Numbered from the stretch's first letter, positions 33,931-46,153 are shown. The stretch is DNA of 64,000 bases from Nymphalis io (GCF_905147045.1 NC_065899.1:4042501-4106500), one strand, 5' to 3'. Notes: generated from the letters alone by a model not told the origin. Program-made: numbers and translations.

Positions 33931-36291
33931 AGTTGACTAATACTGTATTAAATTGTTTAAACAACTTTACGTCATTTGTTAATTTATAATCCGCATAAAG
34001 TTGCGATTGTATAATTTATCACTAAGAATTCAATGAAGATTTGATCTTAATTAACACCATGATTATTATTATATCAATATTTTTAATTATTATAAATTGA
34101 CTAATTGATTACGATCACATGATCCGCACCTGCGTTATGTAATCCTTATTATTCGAATTTATAAATTCTTATATTTTTTATTACAGATAATACTATATAT
34201 TTACTATTTTTATAATATAACATGGTCACGATTTATGAAAATCGAGACACTGTACCCTGTAATCCTTTTTGTCGACTCGACGTTTATCGACACTTGATAA
34301 ATTAATATAGCCTTATTAATTTATCAAGTTCGATTAGGTACGTGTAAGTGGGAAGATATTTTCATATGTATTTGAATTAATTGAGGCTTGAAATAATACA
34401 AATAGTTGCCTGTTATCCAGAGAACTCCTAACCTAACATATGTATTTATATGTGTGTTATGAGTTGGGACGACAATAGACCAAGGGGTCAGGATCATATT
34501 GATTTTTTCATTACATTTTTTTAAGTGTATGTCACTCGAGTATTATGGGCCATCTTATAGTAATTCATTTTAGCCCAGATGTCTTAGCTCTGTAAAAAAA
34601 TAAAGCATTTTATACACTTTCATTTTAATTGTAACATCGATATCTAAAATGTCTCTTGAGCCTCTAAAAAAATTGTTGCGTGGTCATAGAATTTCTGGTA
34701 AATGGGATATACCTAATCATATGAACAAAGCTCTACCAACGGTCATAAACAATCATACATGATCTAATAATCAACCTTATGAAAATGACGATACTGATTA
34801 TGAGTTCCTTTAGCAGCTCATCAGCTCATCTGCATCCAAGTAGCTCTCATCTAAATGAAACTAACAATGTTATACAGAATGAATATAATACCAACGTCGT
34901 TGAGCGACAGGAAAACGTAAATATTAATAATACAAAAACAATAAAATATTATCTTTATCTACCTTTTAAAGATTATAAATATTTAATCTTCGGATCTCAA
35001 CATTTTTAGCAAATCGATAATATTTGACAGAAAAATGATAAGAAAACACGACGTATGAATGAATTATTCATATTATCATTATTTTTTTAATATATATCTC
35101 TATGCAATCAAAATGAAACATAAATGATAGATTTTGCTGTTAAATGTTAATATTCCCACCATCCATTTTCAAATTCTTTTGTCGCGTTGTGTGTTTTAGT
35201 GTTATTGTGTATATTTAATTCATAATACTTTATATTATACTACTTTTGTTATTCAGTCAAACAATGTTCTGTTTTGAGTACATATATATATATTTCGATT
35301 TCACTATAACAGTAAACTATATCGAAATAAGAAAATGTAATTAATTGTTTTTATTAAAAAAACATGACGTTGAATTTCATCACAATAAGTCGTAGCGGAC
35401 ATTGAATATAATAGCGATAATTAATTAATCAAAAAGCAAATTATTATTATCATATATTTTACGTTCTATTAAATCACCAAGTATCAAATATGTTTCATAT
35501 TAGACGTGTCCATTGTAATATTGAATATAATGACAATTTCTGTGTTGGCAAGTTTTGCATTTCTACAAATTTTGGTACAGTGATGCTATTCTGTAAGAAC
35601 TCACTTAATTACTCACTTGTGAAATATTGACAACCGACTTATGGTGATATATTGTTATGATGTGTGTATTCTTGAAATGTTATAATTATTATGGTCAATA
35701 TCGCATATCACTTTCTGACATTTTACGAACGATTTCTGAGGTGAGTTTCGAATTTGCTCTTACAGATTAGCCCTACAGCTTAAAGATGCGAAAGTTGATG
35801 AGTTTTGTTTTGTTCGAGTAAATAATTTAAGTTGTAAATATAAATATTTACAAAATGTTGTTTAACTTTTGGTACCGTTGGTAGCTTTCCGATGAATTGA
35901 AAACCATTACTCGAGCTGAAATTATCGACTATTGCATTGGCAAGATACAACTACAGAATAACCTCGAGATTAATAAATATTATAAAGTATTTTTAGGCAC
36001 GTACAGATAAAAAAATATATGTAAATGATGTCCCTGTAAAACATCTATTGAGAAATGCTTATCATAATTACTTTGTTTTGTATTGTTATATTTATGTATG
36101 TTTAAATTATCGTTGTTCTACAAAATAATAATGTTTAAAAACAAATCAATTTTTAAATATTATCTTTTCTCATAATTCTCAACGCCATCGACCATGGGAA
36201 GTTAAATGTTCGTATTACTTGTATGTGTGTACATGTAATTACGTTAAACCAGGACCCAATAACCAGTTAGGTAAATGATTATGTCTTTCTT
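33931..36291. other. AT-rich non-coding; possible broken coding remnant at 34649-35010
   Basis: Apart from that remnant nothing is recognised. 35150-35220 and 35700-35960 are slightly mixed. Confidence 0.45.
34649..35010 (+). pseudogene. Possible decayed coding fragment, unknown origin
   Basis: From ATG 34649 a frame reads 37 codons of balanced composition (starting MSLEPLKKLLRGHRISGKWD) to TGA at 34760. The same frame continues protein-like past that stop. A shift into another frame near 34800 then gives an open stretch rich in Ser, Asn and His (...NETNNVIQNEYN...) ending at 35009. The pattern suits a decayed gene or transposon with a stop and a frameshift. I do not recognise the family, and AT-rich chance is a real alternative. 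Confidence 0.25.
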
Positions 36292-36492
36292 GACAATTTC
36301 GGCTACTGCAATGATTTTCAAGTCATATGTGGAAGCCAAACAATTTTGTTCATGCAAACACAAGGGAATTATCTATTCACTCACTCTCATAATCCGACAC
36401 AATTGACAATACTTCCGGCGCAAGAGTGCTTTGTTTATATGTTTAATCCTGGACCTCAGGGTCTTATGACCACTAGACCGACGAAGCAGAAT
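36292..36492 (-). mobile_element. SINE-D copy with tRNA-like head
   Basis: On plus: TTGACAATTTCGGCTACTGC, CACTCACTCTCATAATCCGA, TCCTGGACCTCAGGGTCTTA and TGACCACTAGACCGACGAAG. On minus the last two are the tRNA-like start with box A. The middle is deleted relative to the copy at 37979. Confidence 0.78.
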
Positions 36493-36857
36493 AAATGAGT
36501 GAGTGGAACCCAGCAATATCAATACAAGGCGATTGTTGGCATAGCAACGGAGATAACCAATAGAAAATTGTTTTTTTTTTTTTTTATATATTAAAGTGCG
36601 TAAATGAAATTTTGTAGTCATTGTTTAAAATATGCCAAGTAATGTTTTATTTAAATAATTTCCATCGATGTTTATCGTTTAGTTAAAGTGGCACACGTCA
36701 AAATACCGAACTTTAAAAGATGATCGACAGTTCCTTGTAAGTTAAGCGCGCAAAAACGTCATAAAGGTGTATCTTATTGAATTGATAATTTTTAGAATGT
36801 ACGTTAAATCTTTTTAAAATAAAATTTGTAATGTAAAATTTTAAGGTTGATTTGATT

Positions 36858-36932
36858 GCAACGTTCTACGGAATGGTTAATATTTTTTACATCGCCATTG
36901 TCTATGGTGGCTCACTTGCCATCAGGGGATAT
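36858..36932 (+). mobile_element. Lep-A 3' fragment, old
   Basis: GGAATGGTTAATATTTTTTA, CATCGCCATTGTCTATGG and CTCACTTGCCATCAGGGGAT follow the family 3' half. It ends where a palindrome and SINE-C begin. Confidence 0.65.
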
Positions 36933-36973
36933 ATTTGCCAATAATAGTAATAATAATAATATTATTGGCAAAT
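36933..36973. repeat. 14-bp perfect inverted repeat around (TAA)n
   Basis: ATTTGCCAATAATA (36933-36946) and TATTATTGGCAAAT (36960-36973) flank TAATAATAA. It sits exactly between the Lep-A fragment and the simple-repeat tail of SINE-C. Confidence 0.75.
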
Positions 36974-37223
36974 GGACATGTTTCACACACGGCCATCTGA
37001 TCCCAAATTAAGCTTGTACAGAGCTTGTACTATGGAAACCAGACAACTGATATACTACATATACTATTTTTCTTTTGTAAATACATACTTATATAGGTAA
37101 TTACACCCAGACTCAGGACAAACAGACATGTTCATGCACACAAATATCTGTCCTGGGAGAGAATCGAACCCACAACCTTCGGCGTGAACACAAGCATCCA
37201 CCAACCACGCCAACCGGCTCGTC
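36960..37223 (-). mobile_element. SINE-C copy, full length
   Basis: On minus: tRNA-like head GAGCCGGTTGGCGTGGTTGG (box A), box B GGTTCGATTCTC, then GTCCTGAGTCTGGGTGTAAT, CAAAAGAAAAATAGTATA, CAGACAACTG reversed, and a (TAT)n tail. A tRNA-derived SINE recurring in Lepidoptera with an (ATT)n end rather than poly-A. A 68-codon antisense frame across it is a by-product. Confidence 0.88.
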
Positions 37224-37565
37224 AAAATCCAATCCTTTTCATAAAAAAATAATATTCTCATCATGAACACGTCCTAAGCGTAAATTATATAAATCAATTA
37301 TAAATAATGTAGATACGTTAATACGCTCATTACACGCGGTAACGCCTACCGAAACTGTCAATGAATGTTTTATTAGCACCATTAAGTACGAGTACAGTTA
37401 CTTACAGAACGTATTTATGAGTATAATTTTGTTGCTTGCTATATTCGGCGTGATTGTTATAAGTAATATAAATACAGCACATGTTAACCATACTATGTTA
37501 TATAATATATTTTTATTTTATTTAATTATGTCTGCGCCATCAGTCGTTGCATGATTTTGATTGCT

Positions 37566-37610
37566 TACTAATATAAAATTATTTAATTTTGATTACTAAT
37601 ATAAAATTAT
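37566..37610 (+). repeat. Two-copy 27-bp tandem repeat
   Basis: TTACTAATATAAAATTAT occurs at 37566 and again 27 bp later at 37593. A local slippage-type duplication. Confidence 0.6.
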
Positions 37611-37789
37611 CTGATTTGCAATATCTTTTTTCGCAAAGTAAGAATAGGTTATATTCTATAAAAACTAACCCTTTATTACAAGACAAGCGGACAAAGGGTA
37701 GATAACGACATTTATATTCTCTACATTATAAGGACATCTAAAACTAATTGGACTTGAGACCTTGGTACTCTATACTAGGATAGGTTCAA

Positions 37790-37940
37790 ACCCGGTTTGC
37801 AACTGAAAACAATATGAAGATATTTGATGAAACGTTGTCACGTGTATATTTATCTACCACCTTTTTAGCTTTTGTAGATAAAGCTTCCAACATTCCCATT
37901 AAGAGGAAGTTTTTGACCAGCAGTGGTATATTAGCGTTAG
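37790..37940 (+). mobile_element. Metulj SINE, very old
   Basis: GGTTCAAACCCGGTTTGCAA (box B), GATGAAACGTTGTCACGTGT, GATAAAGCTTCCAACATTCC and GACCAGCAGTGGTATATTAG follow the family order with heavy loss. Confidence 0.5.
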
Positions 37941-37978
37941 TAAAGTAATAGATTTACTATTATATTACTCGCTTAATA

Positions 37979-38357
37979 ATGTCTTCTTGACCGATTTCGG
38001 CAACAGCGGCCAATATCAACAGAGTTTAGCCAACAGGCCAGGACGTATTATAGTACACAAGGGTATGCGCAAACATAGAGGCACTCTCTATTTCTACACT
38101 CTCATAACCAACGGGACGGCAATCTGACTAGATCGAAGTGAGTTCAGGCGTAAAACCGTTGGTCCTGACCAACAGTTTCACGTACTTTCGAGGCACGTAA
38201 GTGAGTGTATACACTTGCAATTTTCAGAATCCGAGTGACCACTGCGAATATTGGACAAAATCCTAAAAACTTTTTATTTGCCCCTTGCGTTTAAACCCAT
38301 TAAACCTCGGGATCTGCGGCCTTATATCTAGCCACGAGACCAACGAGACAGTGAAAT
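37979..38357 (-). mobile_element. SINE-D copy, full length
   Basis: The reference SINE-D here. On plus it runs from TTCTTGACCGATTTCGGCAA through TATGCGCAAACATAGAGGCA, ACTCTCATAACCAACGGGAC and TTTCGAGGCACGTAAGTGAG to GATCTGCGGCCTTATATCTA and GCCACGAGACCAACGAGACA. On minus the last part is a tRNA-like head (box A GTTGGTCTCGTGGC; box B GGTTTAATGGG, degenerate). Confidence 0.85.
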
Positions 38358-39930
38358 GGTCCAAATAAGATAAGTTACTAGACTTGTTGCTTAGCAGAAT
38401 ATCTGGTAAGGATTATGATGAAAATGACTTATTTTATTAATCGTAAGTATATATAAGTATTCTAAATCAACACAGAGTTCAGCAAGTATAAAATATTCGA
38501 ATCGAAAGAAATCACGTCATTAAAATATATGGAGGATTATTTGATTTAAAAATCTAATAATAATAAGTTCATATGTTTAAGCTTAGACAACCTGTCTTAA
38601 GAGATTTTGCATTTTGTGGGCGTATTAAGCCACAAACATCTTATTTCTGATCATTACTCGTTATCTACTCGTATGCTAATAGGTCTTGTGCTCATGTACA
38701 AAATATTGAGAAAGAATATTCTATCTTACCACCATTAGCGCCTCATATCATATGCAAATTACCGTCAAGTTGGAACCCACAATTACGTTGCTCTGCCGGC
38801 GATTTCTCTTAATATTTCGATTCTTATTTCCTTTTATTTTCTTTCTTATCTGTCTAGTTTACGATCATTGTATAATGTTAATACTATCGAGGTGATGATT
38901 TTGGGTGGTCCGACTTGAAAGTAATGATGTTAATATTTATTTGGAATTATTAATGGTATTGCCTCGCTTCAACTGTTTCATCAAGATAAGTTTGTTTTCG
39001 ACGAACACTCATTAGTATGTTATCGGATGAACGATTGACTTTTAGCGTTTATCTACATTTAGAGATTTTGATTTGATTCTCAAGAGCTGCCGGTGAAATT
39101 CCAGACTTTAAATCGACCTCGTAACCATTTACCTTATCTCCAGCATTCGTCTGAGTCATGTGATCGTCTTACGAAATATTTGACGCATCATTCGTGAAAT
39201 TATTTGGAACAAATTACATCGGGCACTTATTGCATTACGACCCTCTTTATCTTAATCTTATTTAACGAAAATAATATTTCACTTTATTATTAATTAAGGA
39301 TATGGTTTGTTTTATTTTATGAACAACAAAAATGTCTACTGAGATAAACATCATTGCAACAGCATTAAAAGTAATTATGTATACTTTTGTTATTGCATTC
39401 TTAATAGCTCAAAATATATATCTCGTTTATGCGTCCTGCTTACACTTTATACTGATTAATAGTTACATCTCCTTCATTTGTTGTTATGTGGTCAGCACAA
39501 GATGAGCGCGGTACATTCCTCATCGAATGTTTAATTAATATTTCATTCAACTAATTAGAATAGTCTTGTGGGGTATAAAGATATACACGGCGGATTAGTT
39601 TATCCTTATCAAGTGAATTATATTTCGTTATCAATTAAGTCGTATTATTTTTGAATAAGTGTAGTTATTGATGTCATATTCTTTTTGTGATTAAGTAAAG
39701 ATAATTGTGGTAAGAATACCTAACAAAATCATTAATATTGATGATGATATTTATTGATACTAAAAGTATTATTTTTATTTATCTAAAAAAAAATACAGAG
39801 ATGTTAACTTACAAAAAAAAAATCAAGTATTTAATTTAACTGATCAACATACATTTTTAATCTTTTTTTTAAACAGTTTTAATGATTTTGTGTTTTTAAC
39901 ATATGTACGTACGTACATCGGTAAATTATT
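38358..39930. other. Non-coding; mixed island at 38740-39270
   Basis: A long stretch of moderate complexity (for example GTTGCTCTGCCGGCGATTTC, CATGTGATCGTCTTACG). Reads like intergenic regulatory DNA, with no coding frame or repeat recognised. Confidence 0.35.
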
Positions 39931-40258
39931 GTGTAATTAATTTTCATCAAACCTTATATTCTGCTTGCTATAATTTGTTCTAGGTACCGATATATTTATA
40001 TCAAGCTTGTATCTGTTATGATATTTCTAAGTTTTCTTGTTAGTTTTTAGTAAGTAAGATGTGTCAGTGATATTTTTTGAATAAATGTACAAGCGTGTAA
40101 TTAATTTTCATCAAACCTTATATTCTGCTTGCTATATTTTGTTCTAGGTACCGATGTATTTATATCAAGCTTGTATCTGTTATGATATTTCTGAGTTTTC
40201 TTGTTAGTTTTTAGTAAGTAAGATGTGTCAGTGATATTTTTTGAATAAACGTGCAAGC
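39931..40258 (+). repeat. 164-bp tandem duplication, two copies
   Basis: Copy 1 is 39931-40094 and copy 2 is 40095-40258, starting GTGTAATTAATTTTCATC and ending TACAAGC or TGCAAGC. I count five substitutions and no indels, about 97% identity, so the event is recent. A third copy begins only as GTG. The unit has no coding frame and resembles no family above. Confidence 0.93.
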
Positions 40259-42656
40259 GTGATTAGAATGAAGTTGTATTATGTTGAATATTTTTGTTGT
40301 ACTATATTGTTTTATATCTAATTTTCTTTTTGGACCTTTAAACAAAATCTATGCATATTAAGTAGCAATGAAAAACTTTAATATTATTAAAAATATGTAT
40401 GAATTTCTATAGTTTTTTACATCGTAAATGTGAAAAGAGATTTGGATATATTGGATTACAGGCGAATTCATACAGTATTATAGGATCGCATTTATATTTA
40501 AAAAATTATACACATTAAATGTTTTGTAAACTCTTATATATCAGAGATACTTTCGCTACGAAGTATTAATAATCGCATAAATGATTGTATCTACACAATC
40601 AATCGCAACCACGAATAAAGTGACAAAATCTTTATATATACTAATTATAATACGATAAATTTAATATTTCACATATTGTAGTGAAGGGACAACGGGTCAC
40701 GACAAAAGCGAAACGAGTTGCAGCGTGGGAACTCGGCGTATTTGTCCGCTACGACTAAACACTCGACGCCTTTTGTCCGAAAATGTAATGGGGATAAGTA
40801 AACAAAAATACGAGAAGAGGCACGGCGCTACAAAGATATGTAGATGGAGTTATTGACAGTTCTAAATATTACTTTTTTTTCAGTAAACTGTCTTTTAGAA
40901 TATTTGATATTAACGTCAAAATGTTTACAACAATATAACAATATCAAAATGATCATAATAACATTCAGTATGATGTTATGTGTTATTAAGATCATTTTGA
41001 TTAAATTAGCGACAATCGTTGGATAAACACGAGACATAAGGTGAACTTATAATAACAATTTACCGACTCCGCATAGTCAACACATTCTGATAAATTAATT
41101 TAAATCTTTTGTTGAAAATACATTATAAGTTGATAAGGATCATTACACAAAGATTCATGTTCGTTGATTTTTCTGATTATGTATTTTATTTGAAAAAAGT
41201 GTAACTATGAAATACAATGGAAAACAAGCGAGGCAGCGCTTGTTTTCCTCGGTACAATCTAAATTCCAAGCCAGTGGTAATTATAGCATTCAATTTAGTC
41301 TTGTCACATGACGATTAAAAAAATCTTTAATGGAATGTATAATATATTGATATTTCTCATATTTGCTGAAATTATTTAGCTCACACAAAACACACATGTA
41401 ATAATCATTTTATATAATTAATGACATAAATAATTCATTGTAGAAAACATGATTAAAAAATACGTAGTGAGTGATATGTTTTTTTTAGAATTTTCCTTTA
41501 ATATTTTACATGACGTCTAATTAAATATAAATTTATTATTATTGGTTGCCTCGAAATATATAATAGACCAATTGAGGTTTCGTTAAGAAAATATCCACGT
41601 TTCTAATTTCTTCGTAAGTCACGGACTTGGCTTATAACATATCCGCAAGCGAACCTAATGGACTTGTAATACCCGACGACTTCAAACATTCTAGTGGCGT
41701 TAAAAGGACGAAGGGCCAACATAATACATTTAGTTCTTTGGTATAAAATTATGAAACCAGCGGAGATATAACTTAAAATATATATATATATATATATATG
41801 TGCTGTAATTTTATAACAAATAAACTTTAATTTATACGATAACATTTTAAAAAAAGAACTGGTTTGTTATTTTTAGGATTTTATGTTTATGTCGAACCAA
41901 AAAAAAATACGTTATTTTATCTTCACATAATTCTCAAGAATTTGTCACCGCTTATGCTTATATATCAGACCACTTTAACCTACAGTGGACGCCAATATTT
42001 ACCAACTGTGGAGTATTTTTTGTCAAGCTCGAGTGGAAGGGTTGAATGGCTGAGGGTGTTTGGAGACGGCAACCTTCACGGTGGAATTTGGAAATTGTGC
42101 CGCAACAGAGCACAATAATGGGCCTCCTTTTGTGTTACAAGAGCACCATTCAATTTGTACGCCAGTTATTGTAAATGCGCTCACGCATCTAATTCATAGT
42201 GAAGGACGTTACATCTTGTGATAAGATTAGTTATGTTTAGAAATATATTTAACTTAAGAATTTAGTTTTTAACTGTTTTAATAACTTATATTTATTTTAG
42301 TATTTTTTTGTTTTCCATGTGATATTTATTTTTTTGGCTGCTTCTCTTTGAAGTGAAAATACAGAAATTTTACATTTTTGTTTTTGTTCTTAAAGTAGCT
42401 GTAATTGAAAATTATCGAACGTACATCAGGAAATTGCAAATAACATTCGCGAACGCCTTTCTCGTGGTTTCTATTTGAGAGGCTCAGACCGATATAATAT
42501 TTGCCGAGCGCTTCATTTCGATTGTAATAGGCCGTCAATAGGGGGAATTATTATTTGACTTTCTCCTTAAACGTTCAATGTAGGAAATATTTCAGATACT
42601 GTCCAAAATGTAAGTCGGAAAAAAATAACTTGACTGCAGCTAGAAAATGTATCAAG
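40259..42656. other. AT-rich non-coding with islands at 40680-40800 and 41980-42190
   Basis: 40680-40800 is GC-richer and holds CGTGGGAA at 40724-40731, the consensus for Su(H). 41980-42190 holds mixed sequence in a plus frame (41864-42118) without a known domain. A (TA)n run lies at about 41780-41799. Confidence 0.4.
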
Positions 42657-42684
42657 ATCTTGCTTTAATATTTTAAAGCAAGAT
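42657..42684. repeat. 12-bp perfect hairpin
   Basis: ATCTTGCTTTAA, loop TATT, TTAAAGCAAGAT. Located 15 bp before SINE-C. Confidence 0.7.
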
Positions 42685-42698
42685 ACCGCAAGCAAGAA

Positions 42699-42975
42699 GC
42701 CGGCTGCTTGGGCTGGTTGACGTGATTGGTAGATACATGCCTTACACGCAGAAGGTTGTAGGTTCGATTCCCACCCAGGACAGACATGTGTACATGGCTG
42801 TTTGTCCTGAGTCTGGGTGTAATTATCTATATAAGTATTATATATTATATATATTTACAAAAGAAAAGTAGTATATTTAGTAAATCAGTTGTCTGGTTTC
42901 CATAGTACAAGCTCTGTTTAGTTTGACATCAGATGGCCGTGAGTGAATAATGTCCCAGAATATCATTATTATTAA
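42699..42975 (+). mobile_element. SINE-C copy, full length
   Basis: Head GCCGGCTGCTTGGGCTGGTT, GACGTGATTGGTAGATAC (box A region), GTAGGTTCGATTCCCACCC (intact box B), then GTCCTGAGTCTGGGTGTAAT, AAAGAAAAGTAGTATATTTA, TCAGTTGTCTGGTTTCCATA, GTCCCAGAATATCATTATTA. The opposite-strand partner of the copy at 36960, with the better promoter boxes. Confidence 0.9.
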
Positions 42976-43868
42976 ATATTTAAGTTAGATTCTCATAATC
43001 TTAATATTAAAGCGACACTAATTAGACGTAACTTCAAACTATTTCAATGGCTAGCTCTTTATTTCTATACTAAAACTTGTCATACAATTTTAGGAAATAA
43101 TGTACACAAATAGTTTTAAAAATAGCGTCTCTCGATTCATACCAGGTAGTGGAAGACCGGCTTCATATTTGAACTAGCTGTTAGCAAGAACCTTAACTAG
43201 TTTGTCCCTGTATCATGATTTTCGATTAACATTCGTTTAAGAAACTATTCAAACATCGAAGCAAACAGTGTGTACACTTCGTAAGAAGTTTTTCATTGTT
43301 ACCACTTTAATAAGAAAGATTAAATAAAATATGTTCATTTTTATGAACATTTATAAACAATAGAATTACTTACTTTGGTAACTTAAATACGTATAAGAAT
43401 TGATATTATAATAATCTTGATCGCGTCGAATGTTACTAAGAATTCTAACATCATTTTACTGTCGCTAATCTCTTACTATCAGGGCGAAAAATAAATAAGC
43501 CTTTCTGATACCAGTTGCAATGAGGGTTGTTTTATGTTTAAGACATATAACCTGATTTTTGAACGATCCAAAACAATACGGTAAACGTGAAAATGTTAAA
43601 TTTTCTTAAACGAATGTAACATAGACAAGATAACCGAATTCAGAGAACACGTGTGTCGTGACTGATAATTGCTGGGAAATCATTAGTGCTTGTTATTTCA
43701 ATTAAACTTGATATATCTGTTAGTCTTACAATTAAATAAACCTGGAACCAACCGTAATGTAAATCATTGCCAAAAAATTATTTATAAACTTCATTACCAC
43801 TAAATTAGTATTACATGTCGTACATTTCAATCAACAGCCAATCATCGACATATAAATGATGATTATAT
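42976..43868. other. AT-rich non-coding, nothing recognised
   Basis: No gene, tRNA or family repeat. Confidence 0.5.
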
Positions 43869-43873
43869 TATAT

Positions 43874-43952
43874 ATCAATCAATCAATCAACAGCCAATCG
43901 TTGTCCACTGCTGAACATAGGCCTCTCCCAAGGTGCGCCAAAGCTCTTATAG
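43874..43952 (-). mobile_element. RTE-like LINE 3' end with (TCAA)n
   Basis: TCAATCAATCAATCAACAGC, then CAATCGTTGTCCACTGCTGA and ACATAGGCCTCTCCCAAGG, is the reverse complement of the conserved lepidopteran RTE-type end (see 26540). The simple repeat marks its 3' terminus. 5'-truncated, no coding part. Confidence 0.8.
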
Positions 43953-43971
43953 TTAATATGTATTAATTTTT

Positions 43972-44250
43972 TTAAGTAGGTAGCTAGACTGTCTTACATC
44001 CCACCTAATGGTAACGGGTCGCACCTACAGACAGTAGAAATGTTAACCATACCTTACATCGTTAATGCGACTAGCTGTGAAAATTAAGATGTTACATCTC
44101 TTGTGCTTTTAGTGACACTAGCTCGCTCATCGTTCGAATCGGAAGACAACAATACTAACTATTATTGCTTGGTGGTGGAATTTGCGAAATGTATGATGAG
44201 TGGGTTGTACCCACCCATAGGGGCATGCAAAAACCCCACCCGTTTGATTT
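43972..44250 (-). mobile_element. Lep-A copy, old, full outline
   Basis: Follows the family in minus orientation: CCCACCTAATGGTAACGGGT, AATGTTAACCATACCTTACA, ACACTAGCTCGCTCATC and TGATGAGTGGGTTGTACCCA. Heavily substituted. Confidence 0.75.
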
Positions 44251-45975
44251 TCCTATATCTCAACGTTACATTAACAAAAAGGTTTTTTTTTGTGACAAAT
44301 AACGTATCGTTATAAAATAGAAATATATTTCAAAGTGAAAACATTTTACGTGATAAGTGAAACATCCGCACGTTGATGACGATTATATTTATGTTATATA
44401 TACACTATGACAATATAACATAATAAATGTATACACATAATGAGGTACTGTGATAATGTGGATATTTCGGTACTAAAATTTTCAAAATGCTTTTCAATCA
44501 TTTCGATAATATATTTAAGCTATTTCTATTATTCTATACCTACCTTGATATATACATGGGAATATGAAATGTTATATTAGATAATTTATTTAGAAAATAG
44601 AGAAAAATATTTTAAAACTGCAACAATTTTACTTTGATCATTTTTTATAAATCATAAATTTTCCATTATTTTTAATCTTTTCTATACTTCGTGTTCTAAA
44701 CTATGTTGTGTTCGTATGAAAGAAGAAGAGCATCGATATTACATCCTCTCACACCCTATTATACCCTCCATTACAAACACACCTGTACCGAAGCATACTA
44801 ACGCATAGGGCGTCATTTAGCGCCTTCGTCACCGTGTGTCAGTGTTGACAAACAGTCTACGAGTTTCACAGCCTCGAGAGCTTACAGAGTAGACATACTA
44901 CAGAATTTTCAAATTTAATTTATTGTGTTACTTATTAATACTTGCAATTAAATAGAATCATAAGGTTTTTTTACAATGTTTCTTCAAATGAATCATTTGT
45001 AGCTTTCGTCGGCCTTCTTAAAAATAATAATCGTACTTTTTGAATCCAAACATCATGTATTGATGTAATAAGAAGATTGAGTAATATCAAACAAACTTTG
45101 GTTACCAGAGAGTAGAATAGAACAAGCCCAACATAAAACTAGGATATTGTAAGAGCAGAATAAGGGAAACATTTATGTTAAGTACCAGTCAGTACTATCA
45201 GCACTTCAACAACCCAAAGGAATGGGAAACTCGCTCGCAAGCTTCTACTTAGCTTCACTTCTCAGTATAGGATGGGTCAAGGTGGCGGCTGGCTGTGAAA
45301 GTCTGCTAAATACTTCTCTTAAGGTTTTATATAAGGGATAAGTGCAAATGAATAATGATGAGTTAGTGCTTTCGTAATCTTCAGCAACTTCCATGATTTG
45401 TAAAATCTGTATATTTTAACGCCTTGTTGTCAAAACATCAATCAATAATCCTACGTGTAAAGTCGAGGATAATAAAATGTGTAATAATATGACACAAATT
45501 ATTGCTAGTGATATTTATAAAATGGTTTTCTTAACAAGAGTTTTTCTTTTGCTGTTTCGTTTCAGGACTGATTTAATATTGAACTGTTTGATACAACTGT
45601 AAATTATATCGATACTGCTTGATCAGTATATTTTGATTATTTCCATCTACTTTGTGGTGATGCTACATACATTGAAAACTGTTTTCATTCTCCAAAAAAA
45701 GTTATCTGCAATTTATAGGTTCTCGAGACTCACTTTATGTAACAAAGTAGGACAGTAACAGTTGCGTTACAATATAATAATTACAAAACACTACTATATA
45801 CAATATTCTTAATTATTTTGATATAATCAATAATAATAATTGTATAAACAGAAAGCAAAGACAAACATGTATGTAAATAAATTCCACAAACATTTTTTCC
45901 TTTGACAATTTATTAATTTAAATCTAATAATTAAAAAATGTTAAGGCATAATATTACTAAATAAAAGAAATACAT
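44251..45975. other. Non-coding; islands at 44735-44890 and 45190-45310
   Basis: The first contains GGGCGTCATTTAGCGCCTTC, the second GATGGGTCAAGGTGGCGGCT. No splice-bounded frame recognised; otherwise AT-rich. Confidence 0.4.
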
Positions 45976-45981
45976 GTAATA

Positions 45982-46078
45982 TACAGTAACAGTACCAGCC
46001 TGTGAATGTCCCACCGCTGGGCTAAGGTAGGAAGAGGAATCTTCCTTTTTGAGGAGAAGGTATGGAGCTTATTCACAT
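45982..46078 (-). mobile_element. Metulj SINE, 3' end only
   Basis: CAGTAACAGTACCAGCCTGT, GTCCCACCGCTGGGCTAAGG, TTTTTGAGGAGAAGGTATGG, then unrelated DNA. A small insertion (TAGGAAGAGGAATCTTCC) interrupts it. Confidence 0.82.
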
Positions 46079-46104
46079 GCAATGTAATTGGTGGGAAATG
46101 GTAA

Positions 46105-46153
46105 ATACTAAATTTTGTACCAGTTCTTATAGATATGATTTATATTATAAGCG
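46105..46153 (+). repeat. 49-bp exact repeat, copy 1 (other copy 48072-48120)
   Basis: ATACTAAATTTTGTACCAGT ... TTATATTATAAGCG is identical over 49 bases at both places, about 1,970 bp apart and in the same orientation. No flanking similarity beyond it at this site. Confidence 0.93.

Noticed and set aside
41864..42118. 84-codon plus frame preceded by an acceptor-like TTGTTATTTTTAG
   Set aside because: No domain, no donor or matching neighbouring exon, and the first half is AT-rich noise.
42699..42785. Possible tRNA gene (box A and perfect box B GGTTCGATTCCC)
   Set aside because: The acceptor arms do not pair and the SINE-C body follows directly; it is a SINE head.
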